From: Euryarchaeota archaeon UBA242
Lineage (GTDB): Archaea > Thermoplasmatota > Poseidoniia > Poseidoniales > Poseidoniaceae
Direction: 5' to 3'
Assembly (NCBI GenBank): GCA_002499015.1
Contig: DAJY01000070.1
Span: 677-24,298, forward strand
Length of the DNA: 23,622 nucleotides
The translations under genes and the position numbers were made by a program. Below are positions 15,201 through 21,703 of this stretch, piece after piece (position 1 is the first letter of the stretch; each line of letters starts with the position of its first letter). The notes beneath the pieces are model-generated. The model saw nothing but the letters and a program-made list of their open reading frames with translations, ran no database searches and was not told the DNA's origin.

Positions 15201-15595
15201 AGGGAATTGCAGGACGTCAAACCCGTGGTCTTCCAACCGCTGCACGTCTGCATGTCGCAGATAACACAGGTGCAAAGATTGTACAAATCATTAACATTCT
15301 AAAGTTGGGTAACACAATGCGTCGTCAGCCTGCTGGTGGAGTCGGTGACCTTGCCAAGGTTTCTGTCAAAAAGGGTACACCTGAGACACGACGCCAAATG
15401 TTCAATGCAGTGATCATCCGCCAACGCAGACCTTTCCTTCGTGTTGACGGTACATGGGTACAATTCGAAGACAATGCTTGCGTCATTACTAATGAGAAAG
15501 GCGATGTCCAGGGTTCCGATATTAAGGGACCAGTATCAAGAGAGGCAGCAGAACGCTGGCCTCGTATCGCAGCAAACGCGAAACAAATTATTTGA
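15197..15595 (+). CDS. rpl14: Ribosomal protein uL14
   Basis: 132 residues, normal for archaeal L14 at the subunit interface. Diagnostic stretches are LHVADNTGAKIVQIINI, PAGGVGDLAKVSVKKGTPE and RQRRPFLRVDGTWVQFEDNA. The start ATG 15197 overlaps the rps17 stop as ATGA and yields the family N-terminus MKGIAGRQTRGL; the open frame further upstream is inside rps17. GGTGGTGGGG precedes the start. Confidence 0.97.
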   Translation: MKGIAGRQTRGLPTAARLHVADNTGAKIVQIINILKLGNTMRRQPAGGVGDLAKVSVKKGTPETRRQMFNAVIIRQRRPFLRVDGTWVQFEDNACVITNEKGDVQGSDIKGPVSREAAERWPRIAANAKQII

Positions 15596-15605
15596 GGTGA
15601 ATTGA

Positions 15606-16013
15606 ATGGTAAAAAGTATGAAACCAAACAAACAACGCAAGGCGCACTATAACGCTCCTCTTCATGAGAAGCGCAAGCGTATTACAGCGAGACTTCTTCT
15701 CGACAAGCCTGATACACGTTTTGCTAGTGTACGCTCTGTCACAGTTCGTGTAGGTGACACAGTACGTGTCATTCGCGGAGATTTCTCAAATGGCGGCAAG
15801 CGCCATGGTGGAAAGCGTAACGCAAATCCACTAACAGGAGCAGTTCTAAGAATCGAATCTGACACTGGACGCATTTTCATTGAAGGTGCTAAAGGAAGTA
15901 AGTCAGACAATAAGGAAGAAGCGGTACCGGTCCACTCTTCTAATGTCGTGGTCGTTAAAATTGACGAAACCGACAAGTTGCGTGTGCAAAAACTAACCGG
16001 AAACAGGAGTTGA
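15606..16013 (+). CDS. rpl24: Ribosomal protein uL24
   Basis: 135 residues. The archaeal/eukaryotic L24 N-terminus (KQRKAHYNAPLHEKRKR) leads into a KOW motif (VRVGDTVRVIRGDF), then a Gly/Lys/Arg loop and a second half ending in VPVHSSNVVVVKID. The protein contributes to early 23S rRNA assembly near the exit tunnel. The Shine-Dalgarno GAGGTGA contains the rpl14 stop codon. Confidence 0.96.
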   Translation: MVKSMKPNKQRKAHYNAPLHEKRKRITARLLLDKPDTRFASVRSVTVRVGDTVRVIRGDFSNGGKRHGGKRNANPLTGAVLRIESDTGRIFIEGAKGSKSDNKEEAVPVHSSNVVVVKIDETDKLRVQKLTGNRS

Positions 16014-16018
16014 ATATA

Positions 16019-16720
16019 ATGGGAAGCAGTAATCATTTGAAGCGTTTAGCAATGCCACGTAGTTGGCCTCTTCCACGTAAGACTACAGTTTGGGTAACAC
16101 GTGCAGCACCTGGTGCTCACGCACTCGACACTTGTATGCCGATCAATGTCATCATCCGAGATATACTCGGAGTCGCACGTTCAACTAGAGAAGTTCGCCA
16201 CATCCTACACAATGGATTAGCACTAGTTGATGGTCGTATCTGCAAAGATACACGCCGTGGTGTTGGACTAATGGACGTCCTGACAATTGGTGAAACTAAT
16301 TACCGATGTATTTTGGATGTTAAGGGAAAACTCCGATACCACCCGATCTCTAGCGAAGAAGCTTCTTGGAAGATTTGCCGAGTTGATGGAAAGACTACAA
16401 TCAAGGGCGGTAAAACTCAAATCAACCTGCATGATGGTCGTAATATCATCAGCGAAGATGCAGCAGAATACAATACTGGGGATTCACTAAAGATTTCCCT
16501 ACCATCTCAAGAAGTAGTTGAACACATTCGCTTCGGTGAAGGTATACGTTGTTTCTTGACCGGTGGTTCTCACGTAGGAGAATATGCTGAAGTTACGGAT
16601 TACATTGTAAAGCGCTCCAGTATGCCAAACGAAGTACAATTCGAAGCATTTGGTACAACTTTAGATAATGTCTTCGCAGTAGGAGACGTTTCACTTCCAA
16701 AGTCAGAGGTGGTTGAATGA
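16019..16720 (+). CDS. rps4e: Ribosomal protein eS4
   Basis: 233 residues, the archaeal/eukaryotic S4e that has no bacterial counterpart. The N-terminus GSSNHLKRLAMPRSWPLPRK, the S4-type RNA-binding segment (STREVRHILHNGLALVDGR) and the KOW-containing second half (FGEGIRCFLTGGSHVGEYAEV) are present. ATG 16019 is preferred over an in-frame TTG at 16010; AGGAGT at 16005-16010 gives suitable spacing. It ends in an ATGA overlap with rpl5. Confidence 0.96.
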   Translation: MGSSNHLKRLAMPRSWPLPRKTTVWVTRAAPGAHALDTCMPINVIIRDILGVARSTREVRHILHNGLALVDGRICKDTRRGVGLMDVLTIGETNYRCILDVKGKLRYHPISSEEASWKICRVDGKTTIKGGKTQINLHDGRNIISEDAAEYNTGDSLKISLPSQEVVEHIRFGEGIRCFLTGGSHVGEYAEVTDYIVKRSSMPNEVQFEAFGTTLDNVFAVGDVSLPKSEVVE

Positions 16721-17244
16721 GTGAGAAAGCAAATCCAATGTCTGAGCCGAGAATTACCAAGGTGTCAGTCAACATCGGTGTTGGTGAAGGTGGAGATCGC
16801 CTTGTCAATGCAGAAAGTGTGTTGCAATTAGTTACCGGTATAAAGCCTCAAAGAACTCTTGGACGTATCCAAAATCGTGACTTAAAAGTTCGCCTAGGTG
16901 CTCCTATTGGTTGTAAGGCAACTATGAGGGATAAGGACTCCATCAAGAAGTTCCTAACCGATGCTTTCTGGGTCCGTGAAAATATAATTCCTAAATGGAA
17001 TTTTGACACCTCTGGTAACCTTTCTTTCGGTATCCGTGATTACACAGATTTCCCAGACCAGAAGTATAATCCTGATATCGGAATCTACGGAATGGATATT
17101 ACAATTGTTCTAGAACGCCCAGGACACCGTGTATCTCGCAGAAGAAAAGCCAAGGCAAAGGTCGCAATGAGCCACCGCGTAACAGCGGATGAGGCTAGAG
17201 AGTGGTTCAAGGAAAATTACAATCTACAAATTTTGGAGGACTGA
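16717..17244 (+). CDS. rpl5: Ribosomal protein uL5
   Basis: 175 residues, typical for archaeal L5, the 5S rRNA-binding protein. Family marks are ITKVSVNIGVGEGGDRLVNA, TLGRIQNRDLKVRLGAPIG and the loop SFGIRDYTDFPDQKYNPDIG. The start overlaps the rps4e stop (ATGA), preceded by AGAGGTGG. No anomaly seen. Confidence 0.97.
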   Translation: MSEKANPMSEPRITKVSVNIGVGEGGDRLVNAESVLQLVTGIKPQRTLGRIQNRDLKVRLGAPIGCKATMRDKDSIKKFLTDAFWVRENIIPKWNFDTSGNLSFGIRDYTDFPDQKYNPDIGIYGMDITIVLERPGHRVSRRRKAKAKVAMSHRVTADEAREWFKENYNLQILED

Positions 17245-17246
17245 AA

Positions 17247-17399
17247 ATGGCAAGAGAACATGGAGAAAGAATTGGCCGCACAATTGGCTGCCGACGATGT
17301 GGACGAAAAAGAGGAATGATTCGCCGACATGGGCTTCGCCTATGCCGTCAATGTTTCCGAGATGTTGCACCACAAATCGGATTTAAGAAAATGAGTTGA
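17247..17399 (+). CDS. rps14: Ribosomal protein uS14 (zinc-binding)
   Basis: 50 residues, the short zinc form of S14 usual in archaea. Two CxxC pairs at C15/C18 and C33/C36 should bind Zn, within the conserved TIGCRRCGRKRGMIRRHGL and CRQCFRD. ATG 17247 lies two bases after the rpl5 stop and six bases after GGAGGA (17235-17240). Longer overlapping frames around it are read-throughs of rpl5 DNA. Confidence 0.96.
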   Translation: MAREHGERIGRTIGCRRCGRKRGMIRRHGLRLCRQCFRDVAPQIGFKKMS

Positions 17400-17411
17400 G
17401 GAGGGAATATT

Positions 17412-17801
17412 ATGCAAACAGATCCACTAAATGACGCTCTAATTAAGATGTACAATGCAGAACAGGCTGGTAAGTTCAGTGTTGAACTGAAACCTGCAAG
17501 TAAGTTACTTGGCAATGTACTAGAAATAATGCAAAAGTCCGGCTATGTCGGCGCTATTGACCGTACTGAAAACGGTCGTGGTGGAATGTACCTGGTTGAA
17601 CTTCGCGGTGCAATCAATCGATGTGGTACGGTAAAACCTCGTCACAGCGTACGTCGCCAAGAATACGACCAGTGGGAAATTCGATACCTTCCTGCTCAAG
17701 ATTTTGGCCTTTTAATTTTAACAACAAACTCCGGCGTAATGCATCATTATGATGCAAAAGACGCCCGTATCGGTGGTAAGCTACTCGCTTACGTATATTG
17801 A
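17412..17801 (+). CDS. rps8: Ribosomal protein uS8
   Basis: 129 residues, standard length. The N-terminal DPLNDALIKMYNAEQAGK and the C-terminal family end (GVMHHYDAKDARIGGKLLAYVY) are diagnostic. S8 binds the central domain of 16S rRNA. The Shine-Dalgarno GAGGAGGGA starts at the end of rps14. The stop is the TGA of the next TGAGGTGA element. Confidence 0.97.
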   Translation: MQTDPLNDALIKMYNAEQAGKFSVELKPASKLLGNVLEIMQKSGYVGAIDRTENGRGGMYLVELRGAINRCGTVKPRHSVRRQEYDQWEIRYLPAQDFGLLILTTNSGVMHHYDAKDARIGGKLLAYVY

Positions 17802-17811
17802 GGTGAATAAT

Positions 17812-18354
17812 ATGGTAAAACTCGACAGAATCGAAAAATCAGTAACCATCCCTGAAGATGTGAAAGTATCTCTTAGTGAAGATGGCGTCGTAACAATAAC
17901 AGGCCCGAAAGGAACACTATCACGGCAATTTCAAAGTCCAGTAGTAAATCTCTTAGAAGATGACTCTGAATTAGTAGTTCGTGTAGATATGCCACGCCGT
18001 AAGCAGGCAGCACTGGCTGGAACATGGGCAGCACATTTGAATAACATGGTAAGAGGAGTAACACAAGGATTCACATACAATTTGAAAGCCTTTTACTCTC
18101 ACTTTCCAATGACGCTTGCTCAGAAAGGAAACCAATTTATTGTAAACAATTATTTTGGTGAACGTGTTCCACGAACAGCAGCTATCCTAGACGGAGTTAC
18201 TGTAACGATCAGTGAAAAGGTCGAAGTAACAGTCACTGGAATTGATAAGGAAAATGTTGGTCAAACAGCAGCGAATATTGAACGCTGTACTTCGGTGAAA
18301 AATCGTGACCGACGTGTTTTCCAAGATGGTATATATTTACTAAACAAGGAGTGA
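17812..18354 (+). CDS. rpl6: Ribosomal protein uL6
   Basis: 180 residues, expected size. Two L6 repeats are visible: IPEDVKVSLSEDGVVTITGPKG in the first and the FGERVPRTA region in the second, with the archaeal end GQTAANIERCTSVKNRDRRVFQDGIY. L6 lies close to the factor-binding centre. ATG 17812 follows GAGGTGA (17800-17806); the frame upstream lies inside rps8. Confidence 0.97.
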   Translation: MVKLDRIEKSVTIPEDVKVSLSEDGVVTITGPKGTLSRQFQSPVVNLLEDDSELVVRVDMPRRKQAALAGTWAAHLNNMVRGVTQGFTYNLKAFYSHFPMTLAQKGNQFIVNNYFGERVPRTAAILDGVTVTISEKVEVTVTGIDKENVGQTAANIERCTSVKNRDRRVFQDGIYLLNKE

Positions 18355-18359
18355 TTTGA

Positions 18360-19013
18360 ATGGCAGAAGATTATGATAATATGACAGTCGCTGAACTTAA
18401 GGTTCAACTAAAGGAAGCAGGACTTCCAGTTTCTGGAAAAAAACCAGACCTCATCGCTCGCTTGAATGATATGGGGGATGCGCCTATTGAAGAAACAGTT
18501 GTTGATGAAACAGTTGTTGAAGAAACAGTTGTTGAAGAAACAGAAGATGATAGCTGGGACGATGAAAAAGACTGGGACAATGAAGTCTCAGTAGTTCACG
18601 TTGCAAAACAAAAGCCAGTTCTAGATGATGCTACAAAGGCAGCACTCGCCCTACGTGCGGAGCAAAAGAAGGCAACACCTTCCTTCCGCCGTACTGAGTG
18701 GTTCCGATACAAGCGTCTTGCACGCTCAGGTTGGAGAGCTCCTCACGGAATGGACAACAAACAACGTAAGAACCTAAAGTACCGTTCTTCATTGGTTAGA
18801 GTAGGTCACGGAAAAGTTTCTGCTGCTCATGGATTACATCCATCTGGATTTAGAGAAGTAATGGTTCAAAACTCTGGAGATTTGGAAGAAATTGATCCTG
18901 AGACAGAAGCAGCACGAGTTGGTGGTACTGTCGGTAGAAGAAAGTGCGGATATATCTACAGCCGTGCTGATGAATTAGGTATCCGTGTTCTTAACAGAAG
19001 GAGGGATGTTTAA
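18360..19013 (+). CDS. rpl32e: Ribosomal protein eL32 with N-terminal SAP-like domain
   Basis: 217 residues, about 85 more than a minimal L32e. The core begins near residue 109 and has FRRTEWFRYKRLARSGWRAPHG, VRVGHGKVSAAHGLHPSGF and TVGRRKCGYIYSRADELGI. Residues 8-36 (MTVAELKVQLKEAGLPVSG, KKPDLIARL) match the helix-turn-helix SAP motif, usually a nucleic-acid-binding element. An acidic linker with the EETVV repeat and DDSWDDEKDWDNE joins the two. Archaeal L32e proteins often have variable N-terminal extensions; a SAP-like one is less familiar to me. The Shine-Dalgarno AAGGAGTGA overlaps the rpl6 stop. Confidence 0.95.
   Translation: MAEDYDNMTVAELKVQLKEAGLPVSGKKPDLIARLNDMGDAPIEETVVDETVVEETVVEETEDDSWDDEKDWDNEVSVVHVAKQKPVLDDATKAALALRAEQKKATPSFRRTEWFRYKRLARSGWRAPHGMDNKQRKNLKYRSSLVRVGHGKVSAAHGLHPSGFREVMVQNSGDLEEIDPETEAARVGGTVGRRKCGYIYSRADELGIRVLNRRRDV
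18489..18545 (+). repeat. 15-bp coding tandem repeat (EETVV) in rpl32e
   Basis: About 3.8 copies of a 15-base unit (GAAGAAACAGTTGTT; the second copy has GAT for the first GAA) encode repeated Glu-Glu-Thr-Val-Val in the acidic linker. The near-identical DNA suggests recent slippage expansion, and copy number may vary between strains. Confidence 0.85.
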
Positions 19014-19474
19014 TGCAAATTACTAATCAAAAGCGTTTAGCTGCAAGGATTCTAAAATGTGGTGTTCACCGTGTTTGGATTAATCCCTCATATCTTGATC
19101 AGATTGCAAATTCCGTTCAAGCAGATGACATCCGTGAATTCATTGAAGAAGGTTGGATCAAGGCCAAGCCAATCAAGGGAACATCTCGTGTTCGTGCTCG
19201 CCTACGTCTTGCTCAAAAGCGTAAGGGTCGCCGTAAGGGACATGGTACTCGTGCAGGTACTGCTAACGCTCGTAACCCAAGAAAGAACCGTTGGATGAGA
19301 ACAATTCGCTCTCAACGCCGTGTTCTCAAGGCTTTCCGTGCTGATGGAACTATCGAACCTTCTCAATACCGCCGTTATTATCTAAAGGCAAAAGGTGGTT
19401 CATACCGTTCTATTGCTCACATGCGCTCACAGATGTCTGTTGAGGGTGTAACTTTCACTGGAGGTGAACAATAA
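19013..19474 (+). CDS. rpl19e: Ribosomal protein eL19
   Basis: 153 residues, normal for archaeal/eukaryotic L19e. Typical stretches are QKRLAARILKCGVHRVWINP, RQ-free basic helix QKRKGRRKGHGTRAGTANAR and YRRYYLKAKGGSYRSIAHMR. The start overlaps the rpl32e stop as TAATG, with GAAGGAGGG upstream. Confidence 0.97.
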   Translation: MQITNQKRLAARILKCGVHRVWINPSYLDQIANSVQADDIREFIEEGWIKAKPIKGTSRVRARLRLAQKRKGRRKGHGTRAGTANARNPRKNRWMRTIRSQRRVLKAFRADGTIEPSQYRRYYLKAKGGSYRSIAHMRSQMSVEGVTFTGGEQ

Positions 19475-19983
19475 TGCGAAAAAATAGACAACGCTCAGTA
19501 TTAAGACGACGCAGAGCTGGATTGACAGATTACCGTCGCCGTTTGAAGTTACTTCGTGGCAATAAACCCCGCGCAGTAGTTCGCGTCTCGAACACTCGAA
19601 CAACTTGCCAATTGGTTTCTTGGGCAAAGGAAGGGGATTTTGTTGCAGTTACTGTTACCGGCTCTGATTTGCTAAAGAAATACGGATGGCCTGAGGGTTT
19701 CTCTCAAAAATCTGTTTCCGCTTCATATCTAGTTGGCTTTGCAATGGGCAAGGCGGCACTAGCATCTGGTGCGACAGAAGCAGTTCTGGACATCGGTCTT
19801 GCTGCAAGCACTCCTGGAGGACGCGTTTTCTCTGCCCTAAAGGGTATGGTCGATGCAGGATTAGATATTCCTCATGGTGAGAATGTATTACCGGATGAAG
19901 GTAGGCTAGCAGGTGCTCACATCAGTGATGCAATTGCAGCTGCAGTAGAATCAACAAAGAATGCAATAGAGGAGGCTTACTGA
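19474..19983 (+). CDS. rpl18: Ribosomal protein uL18
   Basis: 169 residues, slightly shorter than many archaeal L18 proteins. The 5S rRNA-binding features are clear: RRRRAGLTDYRRRLKLL, PRAVVRVSNTRTTCQLV, GATEAVLDIGL, GGRVFSALKGMVDAGLDIPH and the C-terminal GAHISDAI. The start overlaps the rpl19e stop (TAATG), with GGAGGTG upstream. Confidence 0.97.
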   Translation: MRKNRQRSVLRRRRAGLTDYRRRLKLLRGNKPRAVVRVSNTRTTCQLVSWAKEGDFVAVTVTGSDLLKKYGWPEGFSQKSVSASYLVGFAMGKAALASGATEAVLDIGLAASTPGGRVFSALKGMVDAGLDIPHGENVLPDEGRLAGAHISDAIAAAVESTKNAIEEAY

Positions 19984-19984
19984 T

Positions 19985-20749
19985 ATGACTGAAGAAGAAG
20001 TAAAACCAATGGCGCCAGGTTTAATCCAGGCTCATGCCCCTGAAGTAAAGGAAGATTCATCAGACCGACGCCGTAAAAGAAAGCAGAACGATCCAATCGC
20101 AAATTTGCGTAAGTGGGAACCACGTACTCGTCTTGGCCAAAAGGTCATGGCTGGTGAAATCATCACCTTTGAACAAGCTTTGAATTCAGGATTCCCTATC
20201 AGGGAAGTTGAAATCGTTGATGCACTAATTCCAAATCTTGAGGATGAAGTAATTCAGGTTAATATGATTCAAAGAATGACTGACAGTGGACGACGTGTCC
20301 GATTCAATGTAATGGCTTGCGTAGGCAACCGTGATGGATATGTTGGTCTTGGAATGGCAAAGGCAAAGGATGTTGGACAAGCGATTGAAAAGGCAATTGT
20401 CGCAGCAAAGTTGAATGTTATCTCAGTACAACGTGGAAATGGTTCTTGGGAGTCTTCTATGGGCCCAGGAACATCTATTCCGTTCAAGATTAAGGGACGC
20501 TCAGCATCTACTCGTGTAACTCTAATGCCTGCACCATCTGGTAAGGGATTAGTTATTGGAGAAACTGGAAAGCGTGTGCTTGAACTTGGAGGAATTACTG
20601 ATGTACTTTCAAGAACTAAGGGACAAACTCGTACCACAATCAACTATGCCGCAGCAACATTTAATGCGCTGAAAAATCTTAACACAACCCGTGTTTCGAA
20701 CGAACAAACAGAACGTCTGTTTATTCACAAAGGGAGGATGATTGAATGA
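19985..20749 (+). CDS. rps5: Ribosomal protein uS5
   Basis: 254 residues, longer than usual because of an N-terminal extension of about 30 residues that is acidic then basic (TEEEVKP, DRRRKRKQN). The core has the RNA-binding S5 fold (VQRMT-like MIQRMTDSGRRVRFNVMACVGN, GYVGLGMAKAKDVGQAI) and GSWESSMGPGTSIPFKIKGR. S5 helps set decoding accuracy and mRNA entry. AGAGGAGG lies about ten bases upstream of ATG 19985. Confidence 0.96.
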   Translation: MTEEEVKPMAPGLIQAHAPEVKEDSSDRRRKRKQNDPIANLRKWEPRTRLGQKVMAGEIITFEQALNSGFPIREVEIVDALIPNLEDEVIQVNMIQRMTDSGRRVRFNVMACVGNRDGYVGLGMAKAKDVGQAIEKAIVAAKLNVISVQRGNGSWESSMGPGTSIPFKIKGRSASTRVTLMPAPSGKGLVIGETGKRVLELGGITDVLSRTKGQTRTTINYAAATFNALKNLNTTRVSNEQTERLFIHKGRMIE

Positions 20750-21216
20750 GTTTTATCGTAGTACGTGCAAGAAGTAATGTAAATGTTGAGCGATCTATTA
20801 GCGAGACTATGAGCCATCTAAACCTAACTAAGGTTAATCACGCAATCATTATTCCAAATAATGAGCAATACCGTGGTATGTTACAGAAGGCTAAGGATTA
20901 CATCACTTGGGGAGAAGCAACAGAGGAACTTGTTGAGAAAATGCTTTCTGAGCGTGGCCGCATGGTCGGTGACAAGCCATTGACAGATGCAATCGTTGCT
21001 GAACATACAGATTTCAAGAATATCAAGGCTTTTGCTAAGGCAATTTGCGCTGACAAAGCGACAGTAAAGGCTGTCCCTGACTTGAAGCGTGTGTTCAGAT
21101 TACATCCACCAGTTGGAGCAAAAGGATGGGGCGGAATAAAGCGCACATTCGTTGTTGGCGGTGGTCTCGGCCCTCGCGGCGATAAAATTACAGCTCTTGT
21201 AGAGCGTATGATTTGA
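20746..21216 (+). CDS. rpl30: Ribosomal protein uL30
   Basis: 156 residues, the archaeal long form of L30. The ferredoxin-like N-terminal half (VVRARSNVNVERSISETMSHLNL, NHAIIIPN) and the C-terminal extension with VFRLHPPVGAKGWGGIKR are characteristic. The start overlaps the rps5 stop as ATGA, with GGGAGG upstream. Confidence 0.97.
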   Translation: MSFIVVRARSNVNVERSISETMSHLNLTKVNHAIIIPNNEQYRGMLQKAKDYITWGEATEELVEKMLSERGRMVGDKPLTDAIVAEHTDFKNIKAFAKAICADKATVKAVPDLKRVFRLHPPVGAKGWGGIKRTFVVGGGLGPRGDKITALVERMI

Positions 21217-21227
21217 GGTGATTTTGA

Positions 21228-21635
21228 ATGGGAACTAAAGCAAATAAGCATCGTGGACGAAACCGTTACCACGGTCGTGGAAAGAAAGCAGGTCGTGGAG
21301 CAGGAAAGCGTGGTGGACGTGGTAATGCGGGTATGAATAAGCACCGTGTTATGTACCGTAACAAGTACATGCCAAATCACTGGGGAATGCACGGTTTCAA
21401 CCGTCACCCAACACTTAGGAATTTCAGTATTACTGTAAATGTAAGTCAACTTGAAGAATTAGCAAATGGTGCAGATACATTGAATCTGACAGAAATGGAC
21501 ATCGACAAAGTTCTTGGAAGTGGGAGAATGCAGGTTGCATTGAAGATTATAGTTGCGGAAGCAAGTGCAAAGGCAATCGAGAAGATTGAGGCTGCTGGTG
21601 GCTCTCTAGAAATGGAAGCCGGCGGAGAAGAATGA
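21228..21635 (+). CDS. rpl15: Ribosomal protein uL15
   Basis: 135 residues, a little short for archaeal L15. The basic N-terminus (KHRGRNRYHGRGKKAGRGAG, KRGGRGNAG) is rRNA-binding; the second half has the LEELANG and LGSGRMQVALKIIVAEAS regions. It is the last ribosomal protein gene here. GAGGTGAT contains the rpl30 stop codon and sets the start. Confidence 0.96.
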   Translation: MGTKANKHRGRNRYHGRGKKAGRGAGKRGGRGNAGMNKHRVMYRNKYMPNHWGMHGFNRHPTLRNFSITVNVSQLEELANGADTLNLTEMDIDKVLGSGRMQVALKIIVAEASAKAIEKIEAAGGSLEMEAGGEE

Positions 21636-21703
21636 ACTTATCCAACCCTTTGAACCTCAATACTCATAAATGAAAATAATATCCAACAATAAGAGGCGAT
21701 TTC

